From Azonexus sp. (lineage in GTDB: Bacteria; Pseudomonadota; Gammaproteobacteria; Burkholderiales; Rhodocyclaceae), in assembly GCA_017983755.1 (NCBI GenBank), contig JAGOAU010000009.1:1-64000 (forward strand): a stretch of DNA of 64,000 nucleotides, read 5' to 3'. Every line of letters begins with the position of its first letter. Position 1 is the first letter of the stretch. Positions 41,160-50,960 of this stretch are shown in pieces. Below the pieces are notes generated by a model that had not been told where the DNA came from, did not search any database, and saw only the letters and a list, made by a program, of their open reading frames with translations. The translations under genes were made by a program, and so were the position numbers.

Positions 41160-42155
41160 ATGCGCAAATTTGCCCTTTTCGCGGCGTTGACCGCAACACT
41201 CACGCTCGGCAGCGCGGTCGCCCAGACCTCGCTGCTCAATGTGTCCTACGATCCGACCCGCGAACTCTACAAGGATTACAACGCGGCTTTCGCCAAGCAC
41301 TGGCTGGCGAAGACCGGGCAGACGCTGAATTTTCGCCAGTCGCACGGCGGCTCCGGCAAGCAGGCGATGGCCGTGCGCGACGGGCTGGAGGCCGACGTCG
41401 TGACGTTGGCGCTGGCCTACGACATCGACGCGCTGGTCGAACGCAACCTGATTCCGGCCGACTGGCAGAAGCGCTTCCCGCACAATTCCTCGCCCTACAC
41501 CTCGACCATCGTTTTCCTGGTGCGCAAGGGCAACCCCAAGGGGATCAAGGACTGGGGCGATCTGGCGAAGCCGGGCGTCGGCGTCATCACGCCCAACCCG
41601 AAAACCTCGGGCGGCGCGCGCTGGAACTACCTGGCGGCCTGGGCCTGGGCGCTCAAGCAGCCGGGCGGTAACGAGCAGAAGGCCAAGGAACTGGTCACCG
41701 CCATCTTCAGGAACGTGCCGGTCCTCGATTCCGGGGCGCGCGGCTCGACCACCACCTTCGTCGAACGCGGCCTCGGCGACGTGCTGATCGCCTGGGAGAA
41801 CGAGGCGCAACTGGCCGTGAATGAAATCGGCAAGGACAGGTTCGAGATCGTCGCCCCCAGCCTGTCGATCCTTGCCGAGCCGCCGGTCGCCGTCGTCGAC
41901 AAGGTGGTCGAGAAGCGCGGCACGCGGCTGACGGCGCAGGCCTATCTCGACTACCTGTATTCCGAGGAAGGGCAAACGATCGCCGCGAAGCACTACTACC
42001 GGCCGCGCGACCCCAAAGTAGCGGCCAGGTACGTGAACCAATTTCCGAAACTTAAGCTGGTTACCATCGATGACACCTTCGGCGGCTGGCCAAAGGCGCA
42101 GAAGACACACTTCGCCGATGGCGGGACGTTCGACCAGATCTACCTGAAGAAATAG
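41160..42155 (+). CDS. sbp: Periplasmic sulfate-binding protein of a sulfate/thiosulfate ABC transporter
   Basis: A 331-residue binding protein with a signal peptide cleaved probably after A-V-A near residue 21. The mature chain has the sulfate-binding family motifs '[17 protein letters not shown]', 'QSHGGSGKQ', '[16 protein letters not shown]' and '[27 protein letters not shown]', which line the sulfate pocket. Length is normal. No cysT/cysW/cysA permease genes lie beside it, so it must work with a transporter elsewhere. Its ATG is preceded by a hairpin that hides the Shine-Dalgarno. The degenerate EAL gene follows nine bases after its stop. Confidence 0.93.
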   Translation: MRKFALFAALTATLTLGSAVAQTSLLNVSYDPTRELYKDYNAAFAKHWLAKTGQTLNFRQSHGGSGKQAMAVRDGLEADVVTLALAYDIDALVERNLIPADWQKRFPHNSSPYTSTIVFLVRKGNPKGIKDWGDLAKPGVGVITPNPKTSGGARWNYLAAWAWALKQPGGNEQKAKELVTAIFRNVPVLDSGARGSTTTFVERGLGDVLIAWENEAQLAVNEIGKDRFEIVAPSLSILAEPPVAVVDKVVEKRGTRLTAQAYLDYLYSEEGQTIAAKHYYRPRDPKVAARYVNQFPKLKLVTIDDTFGGWPKAQKTHFADGGTFDQIYLKK

Positions 42156-42164
42156 GAGGAAGCC

Positions 42165-42980
42165 ATGCCGCTGACCGATCTCGTCCGTTATTTCAATCTT
42201 GCCGACGCTGCCGGCGAGAGCACGCTGTATCTGGAAGGCGAGCGGGCGGCTGCATGGCACATGGGCTTGCGGCTGGGCTCGCTGTTCCAGCCGATCGTCG
42301 ATCTGCAGCGCGAACGCGTCGTCGGCCACCGGGCCTCGCTCAGCGCGCGGCGCGAGGACGGTACGCCGGTCAGCAGCGAAGCGGCCTACGCCTTGTGTGA
42401 AACCGCCGAGGCGGTCATTCATTTCGACCGCCTGTGCCGGACGCTGCACGCCCTCAATCTGCTCGCCCAACGGCGCCATGTCGGTGGCTATCTGCAACTG
42501 GCGGTGCATCCGCGTCACCTGCGGGCGGTCCAGAATCAGCACGGGCTGGTATACGAGGCGATTCTCAAGCGCTGCGGGCTCGGCCCCACGGACATCGTGC
42601 TGGAAATCGACACCGGCCAGGGGAGCCTGGACGCCCGTCTGGGCGAGGCGGTGAACAGCTATCGCCAGCGTGGTTACCGGCTGGCGCTGAGCGTCCCGCC
42701 GGAGGACGCAGCGCCGGCCGCGCTGCTGGCGCTGAAGCCGGACATCGTGAAATTTCGCCTGGGGGAAGAAGGGGATTTGCCAGGCGCCGCGCGCCATGCC
42801 GGCGTTGCCGTCGAGCTGACCGGCATCGACAGCGGCCAGGATTTTGCACTGGCACGCGCCGCCGGCGTCGATTTGGGCCAGGGCAATCTCTTTGGCCAGC
42901 CGCAGGCCGATTGCCGCGCCACCCACAGCAGCCAGAGAGTCGCCTACAATTCCCTATCCCCAACCGGAGCCCGGACATGA
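42165..42980 (+). CDS. Degenerate EAL-domain protein
   Basis: A 271-residue protein with the overall EAL (c-di-GMP phosphodiesterase) fold but lost catalytic residues. Where active enzymes have E-A-L this one has R56-A57-S58 ('GHRAS'), and no D-D-F-G-x-G motif remains. The late '[12 protein letters not shown]' is kept, matching D-x-x-Q-G-x-x-F-G/A-x-P. It is therefore probably a binding or signalling protein rather than an enzyme, like other non-catalytic EAL regulators. Placement between the sulfate-binding protein and cysK is unusual. GGAGG precedes the start, and the stop overlaps cysK (ATGA). A -10-like TACAAT (42945-42950) near its end may give cysK extra transcription. Confidence 0.78.
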   Translation: MPLTDLVRYFNLADAAGESTLYLEGERAAAWHMGLRLGSLFQPIVDLQRERVVGHRASLSARREDGTPVSSEAAYALCETAEAVIHFDRLCRTLHALNLLAQRRHVGGYLQLAVHPRHLRAVQNQHGLVYEAILKRCGLGPTDIVLEIDTGQGSLDARLGEAVNSYRQRGYRLALSVPPEDAAPAALLALKPDIVKFRLGEEGDLPGAARHAGVAVELTGIDSGQDFALARAAGVDLGQGNLFGQPQADCRATHSSQRVAYNSLSPTGART

Positions 42981-43909
42981 AAATCGCCAACAACGTCACC
43001 GAACTGGTCGGCAACACGCCGCTGGTCAAGCTCAACCGCGTTACCGAAGGCTGCGGCGCCACCATCGCCGCCAAGCTGGAATTCTTCAACCCCGGCCATA
43101 GCGTCAAGGACCGCATCGCGGTCTCGATGCTCGACGCCGCGCAGGCCGCCGGCAAGATCGGCCCGGATACCGTCGTCCTTGAGCCGACTTCCGGCAATAC
43201 CGGCATCGGCCTCGCCATGGTCTGCGCCGCACGCGGCATCAAGTGCGCCTTCACGATGCCGGAAACCATGAGCCGCGAGCGCAAGCTGCTACTCAAGGCC
43301 TATGGCGCCGAGCTGATTCTGACCCCGGGTCCGGACGGCATGGGCGGCGCCATCGCCAAGGCCAAGGCGTTGGCCGAAGCCGATTCCAGGTATTTCATCC
43401 CGCAGCAATTCGAAAATCCGGCCAATCCGGCCGTCCACCGCAACACGACTGCCGAGGAGGTCTGGAAGGATACCGACGGCCAGGTCGACATCTTCGTTTC
43501 CGGCGTCGGCACCGGCGGCACCGTCACCGGCGTCGGCGAAGTGCTGAAGGCGCGCAAGCCGGGCGTCCGCATCGTTGCCGTCGAACCCGACGCCTCGCCG
43601 GTGCTTTCCGGCGGCGCCAAGGGGCCGCACCCGATCCAGGGCATCGGCGCCGGCTTCGTGCCGGCGGTGCTGAATACCGCGATCTACGACGAGGTGATTC
43701 GCGTCAAGAACGACGACGCCTTTACCATCGCCCGCCGCATGGCGACCGAGGAAGGCCTGCTGGTCGGCATCTCCTCCGGCGCCGCGACCTGGGCCGCGCT
43801 CGAACTGGCGAAGCGCCCGGAGAATGCCGGCAAGCTGATCGTCGTCGTGATTCCGTCGTTCGGCGAACGCTACCTGTCGACCGCGCTCTACCAGCATCTC
43901 GAGGTTTGA
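42977..43909 (+). CDS. cysK: Cysteine synthase (O-acetylserine sulfhydrylase)
   Basis: Makes cysteine from O-acetylserine and sulfide. The 310-residue PLP enzyme has the active-site lysine K44 in 'NPGHSVKDR', the substrate loop '[10 protein letters not shown]', and '[10 protein letters not shown]' and 'GIGAGFVP' binding the cofactor phosphate and the bisubstrate pocket. Length and '[11 protein letters not shown]' fit CysK better than CysM. It overlaps the EAL gene upstream (ATGA) and the aminotransferase-like gene downstream (TTGA), so the run appears translationally linked. Confidence 0.93.
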   Translation: MKIANNVTELVGNTPLVKLNRVTEGCGATIAAKLEFFNPGHSVKDRIAVSMLDAAQAAGKIGPDTVVLEPTSGNTGIGLAMVCAARGIKCAFTMPETMSRERKLLLKAYGAELILTPGPDGMGGAIAKAKALAEADSRYFIPQQFENPANPAVHRNTTAEEVWKDTDGQVDIFVSGVGTGGTVTGVGEVLKARKPGVRIVAVEPDASPVLSGGAKGPHPIQGIGAGFVPAVLNTAIYDEVIRVKNDDAFTIARRMATEEGLLVGISSGAATWAALELAKRPENAGKLIVVVIPSFGERYLSTALYQHLEV

Positions 43910-45036
43910 GCATCTTTGACACGCCGGTCGAGCGGCGCGACTCCGACTCCATCAAGTGGGGCAAGTACGCCGGTCGCGACATCCTGCCGCTGTGGGTGGC
44001 GGATATGGATTTCGCCGCGCCGCCGCCGGTGCTTACCGCTCTGCATCGGCGCATCGAGCACGGCGTTTTCGGCTATGGCGGACCATGGCCGACGCTGACG
44101 GAGTCAGTGCTCGCTCACCTCGAAGGCGAGTATGGCTGGGCGATCGAAGCGGAATGGATCGTCTGGCTGCCGGGGCTGGTCACCGGTCTCAACGTCGCCT
44201 GCCGCGCGGTCGACGGCGAAGTGTTGACGGCGACGCCGATCTATCCGCCCTTCCTGTCGGCGCCCCGTTTTTCGGGAAGAAAACTCAGTCGTGTCGAACT
44301 CGCGTGCAGCGATAACCGCTGGCAGTGGGACAAAATTGCCCTGCAAAACGCGTCGACCGCAGCAACCCGGCTTTTCCTGCTCTGCCACCCGCACAATCCG
44401 GTCGGCCGCTGCTGGAACGAGGAAGAACTGCGCGACCTCGCCGTCTTCGCCGAACGGAACGACCTGATCGTCTGTTCCGACGAAATCCACTGCGGCCTGA
44501 TCCTCGACCCCGACAAGCGCCACCTCCCCTTCGCCAGCCTGTCGCCGGACGCGGCGAAGCGCAGCATCACGCTGATGGCGCCGTCGAAAACCTACAACAT
44601 CCCCGGTCTCGGCTGCGCCTTCGCGGTGATTCCCGACGCCGCCCTGCGCCGCCGCTTCCTGCGCGCCATGGACGGTATCGTGCCGCACGTGAACGTGCTC
44701 GGCCTCGCCGCCTGCGAAGCCGCCTACCGCGACTGTGGTGCCTGGCATCGCGAATTGATCGCCTATCTGGCAGGCAACCGCGATCTGGTGGCTGCTGCGG
44801 TCGACGCCGAAAAAGGGGCAAAAATGACGCCGGTCGAGGCCACCTACCTGGCCTGGATCGACGTCCGCGAACTGGGCCTGGCCAACCCGGCCAGCCATTT
44901 CGAGGCGCACGGGCTCGGCCTTTCCGATGGCGCCGATTTCGGCGCACCGGGCTGGCTGCGGCTCAACTTCGGCTGCGCCCGCGCCACGCTGGATGCGGCG
45001 CTCGGGCGCTTCGCCGCCGCCTGCCGCGCCGCATGA
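43906..45036 (+). CDS. PatB/MalY-type PLP-dependent C-S lyase (cystathionine beta-lyase-like)
   Basis: A 376-residue class-I aminotransferase-fold protein of the MalY/PatB group. Diagnostic parts are '[16 protein letters not shown]' near the start, '[10 protein letters not shown]', 'CHPHNPVGR', '[11 protein letters not shown]' and the PLP lysine in '[15 protein letters not shown]'. I choose TTG 43906 as the start because it overlaps the cysK stop (TTGA) and no ATG or GTG lies at a suitable place. The Shine-Dalgarno is poor, so coupling to cysK probably matters. Beta-C-S lyases of this group break cystathionine or cysteine conjugates, which suits the sulfur context. No regulatory role like that of E. 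coli MalY can be inferred. Confidence 0.85.
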   Translation: MSIFDTPVERRDSDSIKWGKYAGRDILPLWVADMDFAAPPPVLTALHRRIEHGVFGYGGPWPTLTESVLAHLEGEYGWAIEAEWIVWLPGLVTGLNVACRAVDGEVLTATPIYPPFLSAPRFSGRKLSRVELACSDNRWQWDKIALQNASTAATRLFLLCHPHNPVGRCWNEEELRDLAVFAERNDLIVCSDEIHCGLILDPDKRHLPFASLSPDAAKRSITLMAPSKTYNIPGLGCAFAVIPDAALRRRFLRAMDGIVPHVNVLGLAACEAAYRDCGAWHRELIAYLAGNRDLVAAAVDAEKGAKMTPVEATYLAWIDVRELGLANPASHFEAHGLGLSDGADFGAPGWLRLNFGCARATLDAALGRFAAACRAA

Positions 45037-45320
45037 GCGCCTACACCCTGACCCTGCTGGCGCTGCTCGCGGCATTGATCGCCCAGTCGTGGGCCACCGG
45101 GCTGGCGACCGAACGCTTCCTGCGCACGGAGCAGAGCGCGCTGGCGCGCCGCTCGTGGATGGCGCTGGCCATCGCCTCGCTGATCTTCGCCCTGCAGCAT
45201 GGCTACGCGCTCGAACTGGCGGTCAGCACCGGCCTCTACGACCTCCGCCAGGCCGTGCTGGCCGGCGTCGCCTCCCTGCTCCTGGCGCTCGCCGTCCATG
45301 GGCTCAGGCGACCGGCCTGA
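45033..45320 (+). CDS. Small membrane protein (95 aa)
   Basis: A 95-residue protein with three hydrophobic helices (about residues 3-22, 42-57 and 72-90) and a short basic tail. It has no motif that I can place. The start overlaps the C-S lyase stop (ATGA), so it belongs to the cysK-centred run. Its 3' end overlaps the convergent 5-formyl-THF cyclo-ligase gene by 17 bases. A transport or membrane-anchor role for the C-S lyase pathway is conceivable but unsupported. Confidence 0.65.
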   Translation: MSAYTLTLLALLAALIAQSWATGLATERFLRTEQSALARRSWMALAIASLIFALQHGYALELAVSTGLYDLRQAVLAGVASLLLALAVHGLRRPA

Positions 45321-45882
45321 AGGCGCCGTTCTCGGTGACGATCCAGTCCAGCCGCTGGTCGTGCTCCTCGGGCCGGATGCTGTCCATGCGGTTGATCTCG
45401 AAGCCGACGCCGACCGCCAGCGGGCGCGGTACGAGCGCCGCCAGCGTGCGGTCGAAAAAGCCGCCGCCGTAGCCGAGGCGGAAGCCCGCCGCGTCGAAAC
45501 CGTTGAGCGGCAGCAGGATCAGGTCAGGCGTCAGCCAGGCGCCGGCGATCGGTGTCGGAATCCCGTAACGGTCGGGTTCGAGCGGCGTTTCCGGTGTCCA
45601 TTCACGGAAGGCGAGCGGCTGACCCTCTGCAACGACGACCGGCAACGCCGTGCGCGCACCGGCGCGCGCCCAGGTCGCCAGCAAGGCGCGGACGTCCGGT
45701 TCGTGCTTGATCGGCCAGCAGAAGGCGGCGACCGCCGGCAGCGGCACGGCGGCCTGCGCATGCGCGACGATGCGCGCCGACAGCGCAGCGTGTTCGGCCT
45801 CGGCGAGCGCGGCGCGGCGCGCCACCATCTCCTGCCGCAGCCCGCGTCGCCACGCCGTGTTATCCTCGGAAAGCCTTTTCAT
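45304..45882 (-). CDS. 5-formyltetrahydrofolate cyclo-ligase
   Basis: Converts 5-formyl-THF to 5,10-methenyl-THF with ATP, recycling a dead-end folate. The 192-residue protein has the family motif 'LLPLNGFDAAGFRLGYGGGFFDRTL' (split across the ATP/substrate site) and 'R-x-x-L-R' near the N-terminus. Length matches YgfA relatives. In E. coli this gene follows zapA and 6S RNA, whereas here it stands alone, convergent with the small membrane protein gene and divergent from slt (14 bases apart at their starts). Confidence 0.92.
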   Translation of the reverse strand: MKRLSEDNTAWRRGLRQEMVARRAALAEAEHAALSARIVAHAQAAVPLPAVAAFCWPIKHEPDVRALLATWARAGARTALPVVVAEGQPLAFREWTPETPLEPDRYGIPTPIAGAWLTPDLILLPLNGFDAAGFRLGYGGGFFDRTLAALVPRPLAVGVGFEINRMDSIRPEEHDQRLDWIVTENGAFRPVA

Positions 45883-45896
45883 CCCAAGAATCTAGC

Positions 45897-47828
45897 ATGA
45901 AGTTTCACGCGCTCCTTCTCAGCCTGTTCGTTTCCTTGCCGCTCTTTGCCCAGGACAGCCGCGACAGCGCCTTCCTCGCCGCCCGCGACGCCTTCCGCGC
46001 CGGCGACCGCAACAAGCTGGAGCGCGCCGCCGGGCAACTCGGCAACCACGAACTGGCGCCCTACGTCGAGAACTACCAGCTGCGCATGAACATGGACCAG
46101 GGCGACAGCCAGGCCATCCGTGATTTCCTGGAGCGCAACGAGCGCAGCTACGTCGCCGAGAAGCTGCGCGCCGATTGGATCCGCTGGCTGGGCAAGCGCG
46201 GCATGTGGGCCGAGATCGATGTCGAATACCCGAAACTGATCGCCCCCGAGCCCGATGTCACCTGCTATTTCCAGCAGGCGCGGCTCGCCGCCGGCGACAA
46301 GGTGGTGCTCGACGAGGCGCAGAAGCTGTGGCTGACCATGCTGGAGCCGCCGGAAGCCTGCCGCCCGGTGCTCGAAGCGCTGATCCGCGACAACCGCGTG
46401 ACGGCCGACGATGTCTGGACCCGTGCGCGCCGGCAGTTCGAGGCCAACCGCACCGGCAACGCCAGGAATACGCTCGGCGCCCTGCCGGCCAGCCAGGCCC
46501 CGGATGCCAAGGCGCTCGACCTGGTGATCTCCAGCCCGATGGGCTACCTGGTCAGGCAGGCGGGCAACTGGCAAACGACGCGCGCCGGCCGCGAACTGGC
46601 AGCGCTGGCGATCCAGCGCATCGCCGCCAACGACCCGCGAGCAGCGGCCAACGAACTGGAAAAGCTGCAGGGCCGCATGCAGGAGTCGGAACGCCAGTGG
46701 GCGTGGAGCCAGATCGGCCTGCAGGGCGCCAAAAAACACTATCCCGAAGCCGTGGCGTGGTTTGCCCAGGCCGGCTCGGCGCCGCTCTCCGACGAGGGTT
46801 ATCAATGGAAGGTGCGTGCCGCCCTGCGCGCCCACGACTGGAGCATGGTCCTGGCGACCATCAGCGAGATGCCGCCGGCGCTCGCCGCGCAGCCCGAGTG
46901 GATCTACTGGCTGGCCCGCGCCTACAAGGCGGGCGGCCTGACCAGCGAAGCCGATGCGCTGTTCGAGAAGATCGCCGGCCAGGCCAATTTTTACGGCAAT
47001 CTGGCCGACGAAGAGCTCGGGCGCAAGGTTATCATCCCGCCGAAAGCCAAGGCGCCGACCGCCGAAGAACAGAAGGCGGCGCGCGACAACCCGGGTATCC
47101 GGCGGGCGCTGGCCTTCTTCCGCGTCGACATGCGGACCGAGGCAGTCCGCGAATGGAACTGGTCGCTGCGCGGCATGGACGACCGCGAACTGCTGGCCGC
47201 CGCCGAACTGGCGAAGCGCAACCAGATCTGGGACCGTGCCATCAATACCGCCGACCGCACCAAAAACGAGCACGACTTCACGCTGCGCTTCCTCGCGCCC
47301 TATGGTGACCAGGTGCGTCCGGCGGCACAGAACCAGGCGCTCGACGACGCCTGGGTCTACGGTCTGATGCGCCAGGAAAGCCGTTTCATCACCGGCGCCA
47401 AGTCGAATGTCGGCGCCTCCGGCCTGATGCAGCTGATGCCTGCCACCGCCAAGTGGGTGGCCAAGAAGATCGGACTCAAGGACTACAACCACGGGCGCGT
47501 CAACGATACCGAGGTGAATGTACTGCTCGGCACCAGCTACATGCGTCTGGTCATGGAAAATCTCGACAATCATCCGGTGCTGACCTCGGCCGCCTACAAC
47601 GCCGGCCCCGGCCGTGCCAAGAAATGGCGCGCCGACCAGCCGCTGGAGGGCGCCATCTACGCCGAGACCATCCCGTTCAACGAAACCCGCGATTACGTCA
47701 AGAAAGTGATGAGCAACTCGGTCTACTACTCGACGCTATTCACCGGCCGCCCGGATTCGCTCAAGGCGCGGCTCGGGGTCGTCGGTGCCCGCACGGCCGA
47801 TGCCCCGAAGGATGCGGACTTGCCCTGA
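45897..47828 (+). CDS. slt: Soluble lytic murein transglycosylase
   Basis: Slt70-type periplasmic enzyme that cleaves peptidoglycan with formation of 1,6-anhydromuramic acid. It has 643 residues. A signal peptide (to about residue 18, L-F-A) precedes a long alpha-helical superhelix built of TPR-like hairpins, then a C-terminal lysozyme-like domain. The catalytic Glu is E494 in 'MRQESRF', followed by 'GASGLMQLMPATAKW' and 'AAYNAGPGRAKKW'. The order and spacing are normal. It is divergent from the folate gene and followed after 36 bases by the DUF1631 gene. Confidence 0.95.
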   Translation: MKFHALLLSLFVSLPLFAQDSRDSAFLAARDAFRAGDRNKLERAAGQLGNHELAPYVENYQLRMNMDQGDSQAIRDFLERNERSYVAEKLRADWIRWLGKRGMWAEIDVEYPKLIAPEPDVTCYFQQARLAAGDKVVLDEAQKLWLTMLEPPEACRPVLEALIRDNRVTADDVWTRARRQFEANRTGNARNTLGALPASQAPDAKALDLVISSPMGYLVRQAGNWQTTRAGRELAALAIQRIAANDPRAAANELEKLQGRMQESERQWAWSQIGLQGAKKHYPEAVAWFAQAGSAPLSDEGYQWKVRAALRAHDWSMVLATISEMPPALAAQPEWIYWLARAYKAGGLTSEADALFEKIAGQANFYGNLADEELGRKVIIPPKAKAPTAEEQKAARDNPGIRRALAFFRVDMRTEAVREWNWSLRGMDDRELLAAAELAKRNQIWDRAINTADRTKNEHDFTLRFLAPYGDQVRPAAQNQALDDAWVYGLMRQESRFITGAKSNVGASGLMQLMPATAKWVAKKIGLKDYNHGRVNDTEVNVLLGTSYMRLVMENLDNHPVLTSAAYNAGPGRAKKWRADQPLEGAIYAETIPFNETRDYVKKVMSNSVYYSTLFTGRPDSLKARLGVVGARTADAPKDADLP

Positions 47829-47864
47829 TATCCAGATTGCTGCAAAAGAAACGCGTGAAACGAA

Positions 47865-49931
47865 ATGTCCTTCACCACTGACAACGAAACCCTGCAAGTA
47901 CCTGACGATGCCTGGGAAATATTGCGCGACTGCCGCGCCTGGTTCCTGAAGCAGGCCAGTCAACTGCTCCGCGAGGCCGACCCGGTTTCCGAGGAGGCGC
48001 TGGCTGCCTACGTCAAGGCCATCGGGACGTATTTCGATGAAAAGACCACCAGCGAGCGGCGGACTTCCTTTGACCAGCTCGGCGATCTCACCGCCTCCAA
48101 CATTTCGCTGGTCGGCGAGTGCGACCTCGAACTGGACATTCGCCTCGGCAGCTTTTCTGCACTGCTGACCGAGAGCAACGGCAAGGAGTTGTGGCGCGTC
48201 TATCTGCGTTTCGTCACCTTGCTCGGGCGTCCCGATCTGTCGCCGGCCGACAATCCGGTCGGGCCGAAGGCCTTTGCCCGCGGGCTGACCGCCCTGTGCG
48301 GCGTGCTTGACGAGGCTTCCGACCTGACGCTGGAGCGGATCGGACGTCTGGAAGAGCACTTTTCCGAATTTCTCCCGGCGCTCTATGCCGGTCTCAACGA
48401 TTTCCTGATCGGGCGCAAGGTATCGGCGGCCCAGCCGACCATCGTCACGGCACCCGATGCGGCCACGGCGGCGTCGGCCAGCGGGGTGGCCGGCAGCATC
48501 GCGGTCGACCCGGCGGTCGCCCTGCAGCGAAGTCTGCTCGGGCAGGCGCAGAGTGGTGGCGGCGACGTAACCATGGGGGCCGGCATCGCTGCCTCGTTGT
48601 TGAGCCAGGCGATGTTCGGCCGCCTGCTGGCCCGCCTCGACGATCTCGAACGCTTGGGCCATGGCGGCGAGGGCGGCGCGGAGGGCAAGGCACCGCGTGC
48701 GCTCGACTCGACCCGTCTCGGGGTGCCGGCGGGGGCGCCCGAGGCCGCGGCAATTGATGCCCTGGCGATGATCTTCGAGGCCATTTTCGCCTCGCCGACG
48801 CTGCCCGATCCGATCAAGACGGCGCTTTCCAGCCTGCAGATCCCGACCTTGCGTGCGGTCATGCTCGATCGCGATTTCTTCACGGCCGATGCCCATCCGG
48901 CGCGCCAGCTGCTCGACAAGATGGCGCGGGCCGCAGTCGGCCTGCCGTTCGATGTGTCGTCCCGGCATCCGTTGTGCGCCATCATCCAGCAGATCGCCTC
49001 GCGCGTGCGCGCCGAGTTCGTCAATGACACGCAGGTGCTAACGCGTTACGTGGGCGAGCTCGACAAGCTGATCGCCCGCCGCGACAACAGCGCCGCACAG
49101 GCGGCGGCCAGTTACCGGCCGCTGCTGCAGCGCCTCGAACAAGGCGATCAGGCGGATATGGCGAGCCGCCAGGCGATCGATACCTTCTGCCTGCGCAGCG
49201 ACGTGCCGCCGGCGATTTCGCGCTTCCTGCGCGACCACTGGCAGCGACTGCTGCGCCAGGTCTGGCTGGAAAGCGGTGAAGCGAGCGCCGAGTGGCAGGA
49301 AAACAAGGCAGTCGTCGATCAATTGCTGTGGAGTGTCCAGCCCAAGGTAGATATCGAAGAGCGCAAACGGCTGGCCCGCGATCTGCCGCAGATGCTGCAA
49401 AGGATTTCCGCAGGCATGCAGCGGGTGTCGGTGCCGGAGGCGGCGCGCGCCGAATTTCTCGACGCCTGCTTCGCGCTGCAGACGGCGGCGATGCGCGGTG
49501 CTCCACGCCAGGAGAGCGAAGCCATTCCGACGGTGACGCCGGCAGCGGCGCGGCCGGTTGCCGGCGTGGCGCCGGCCCTCAGCGAATTGCGCAGCGGTGT
49601 CCAGCGGCTGCGCATCTACGATCTGGGCGGGGCCGCCCGGGGCGCTGGCCGCTATCGTCAATCAGCCGTCCGCGCCGGCGACTGGCTGAGTTTCCGGCTG
49701 GCCGACGAGGAGCCGATCTGTGGCCGCATCTGCCATGTTGCCAAGGGTACCGGCAAACTGCTGCTGGCCAATCCGGACTGGGACTTCGCCGTCCTGCTGC
49801 ATCCGGTGCTGGCCGAGAGCCAGCTCAGGGACGGCCTGGCCAGCATCAGCTCCGGGGTTTCGCTGTTCAATGCGGCGGCCGAGCAGGCGCTGCGGCGTAC
49901 GCCTCAGGCGGCCGAAGTACGCCAAAGCTGA
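47865..49931 (+). CDS. DUF1631 protein
   Basis: A 688-residue soluble protein of the DUF1631 type. The middle and C-terminal thirds hold the characteristic helical region with 'HPARQLLDKMARAAVGLPFD', 'FLRDHWQRLLRQVWLESGE' and 'LLWSVQPK', ending in a small beta-rich segment ('VRAGDWLSFRLADEEPICGRICHV') that resembles a PilZ-like barrel. The N-terminal third is helical and includes a glycine/alanine-rich linker near residues 190-260. There is no signal peptide. Function is unknown. Some relatives are linked to cell-surface or c-di-GMP regulation only by neighbourhood. Confidence 0.8.
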   Translation: MSFTTDNETLQVPDDAWEILRDCRAWFLKQASQLLREADPVSEEALAAYVKAIGTYFDEKTTSERRTSFDQLGDLTASNISLVGECDLELDIRLGSFSALLTESNGKELWRVYLRFVTLLGRPDLSPADNPVGPKAFARGLTALCGVLDEASDLTLERIGRLEEHFSEFLPALYAGLNDFLIGRKVSAAQPTIVTAPDAATAASASGVAGSIAVDPAVALQRSLLGQAQSGGGDVTMGAGIAASLLSQAMFGRLLARLDDLERLGHGGEGGAEGKAPRALDSTRLGVPAGAPEAAAIDALAMIFEAIFASPTLPDPIKTALSSLQIPTLRAVMLDRDFFTADAHPARQLLDKMARAAVGLPFDVSSRHPLCAIIQQIASRVRAEFVNDTQVLTRYVGELDKLIARRDNSAAQAAASYRPLLQRLEQGDQADMASRQAIDTFCLRSDVPPAISRFLRDHWQRLLRQVWLESGEASAEWQENKAVVDQLLWSVQPKVDIEERKRLARDLPQMLQRISAGMQRVSVPEAARAEFLDACFALQTAAMRGAPRQESEAIPTVTPAAARPVAGVAPALSELRSGVQRLRIYDLGGAARGAGRYRQSAVRAGDWLSFRLADEEPICGRICHVAKGTGKLLLANPDWDFAVLLHPVLAESQLRDGLASISSGVSLFNAAAEQALRRTPQAAEVRQS

Positions 49932-49981
49932 TCGATTTGCCTTAAAATCCGGTTTTCAAAGAACAGTTTCCGGGGTTCCAA

Positions 49982-50944
49982 ATGGACATCAAGAAGGTCT
50001 TGCTGCTGGGGGGTAGCGGTTTCGTCGGTACCTACATCGCCAATCGGCTGTCGCAGCGCGGCGTCGAGGTCACCATTCCGACGCGCCGCCGCGAGCGGAC
50101 CAAGGCGCTGATCATCCAGCCCAACGTCGAGATGCCGGAAATCAACATCAATGCCGAAGGAGCGCTGGTCGAACTGATGCGCGGCAAGGATGTTGTCATC
50201 AATCTGGTCGGCGTCCTGCACAGCCGCGATGTCCAGCTGCCGTACAGCAAGGATTTTGCCGAGGCCCACGTCGAATTGCCGAAAAAGATCGTCGCCGCCT
50301 GCAAGCAGGCCGGCGTCCGTCGTCTGCTGCACATGAGCGCGCTTGGTGCTATCCCGAAGGGGCCGTCGGAATACCTTTGCTCCAAGGGCGACGGCGAGGC
50401 GGTCGTGATGGCCGCCCAGGGCGATCTTGACGTCACCGTTTTCCGTCCCTCGGTCATCTTCGGTCTCGGCGATTCCTTCCTGTCGATGTTCGCCGGGGTG
50501 CTGCGCAAGTTGCCGTTCTTCCCGCTCGGCTTCGGCCACGCCCGCTTCCAGCCGGTGTGGGTGGCCGATGTCGCCGATGCCTTCGTCGATAGCATGGGCA
50601 ACCCGGACACCTTCGGGCAGGCCTACGACCTGGTCGGTCCCCGCATCTACACCCTGCGCGAACTGGTCGATTACACCGCCCGACTGGTCGGCAGTACGGC
50701 CAGGGTGATCCCGCTCTCCGAAGGCTGGGCCTACTTGCAGGCCGGCCTGATGTGGCTGTCGCCGAAGCCGCTGATGTCGCCCGACAACCTGCGTTCGATG
50801 CAGGTCGACAGCGTCTGCGACGGCAAGTGCAACCTGCCGGCCAACTGGCGGCCGACGGCGCTGGAAGCGATTGCGCCGACCTACGTCGCCCACAATACCC
50901 CGAAGGGCAAGCTGGACGGCTTCCGTTACCGCGCCGGGCGCTGA
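49982..50944 (+). CDS. NAD(P)-binding protein of the complex I NDUFA9-like SDR family
   Basis: A 320-residue atypical SDR. The Rossmann motif is '[16 protein letters not shown]' at the N-terminus. The middle has '[24 protein letters not shown]' where a classical SDR has Y-x-x-x-K, so a Tyr and a Lys four residues apart are retained. The C-terminal half resembles bacterial homologues of the mitochondrial NDUFA9 subunit. Such proteins are widespread in betaproteobacteria, often near quinone or tRNA genes. The substrate is not known. cca starts 16 bases after its stop. Confidence 0.85.
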   Translation: MDIKKVLLLGGSGFVGTYIANRLSQRGVEVTIPTRRRERTKALIIQPNVEMPEININAEGALVELMRGKDVVINLVGVLHSRDVQLPYSKDFAEAHVELPKKIVAACKQAGVRRLLHMSALGAIPKGPSEYLCSKGDGEAVVMAAQGDLDVTVFRPSVIFGLGDSFLSMFAGVLRKLPFFPLGFGHARFQPVWVADVADAFVDSMGNPDTFGQAYDLVGPRIYTLRELVDYTARLVGSTARVIPLSEGWAYLQAGLMWLSPKPLMSPDNLRSMQVDSVCDGKCNLPANWRPTALEAIAPTYVAHNTPKGKLDGFRYRAGR

Positions 50945-50960
50945 GCCCGCGGCGCCGCCG

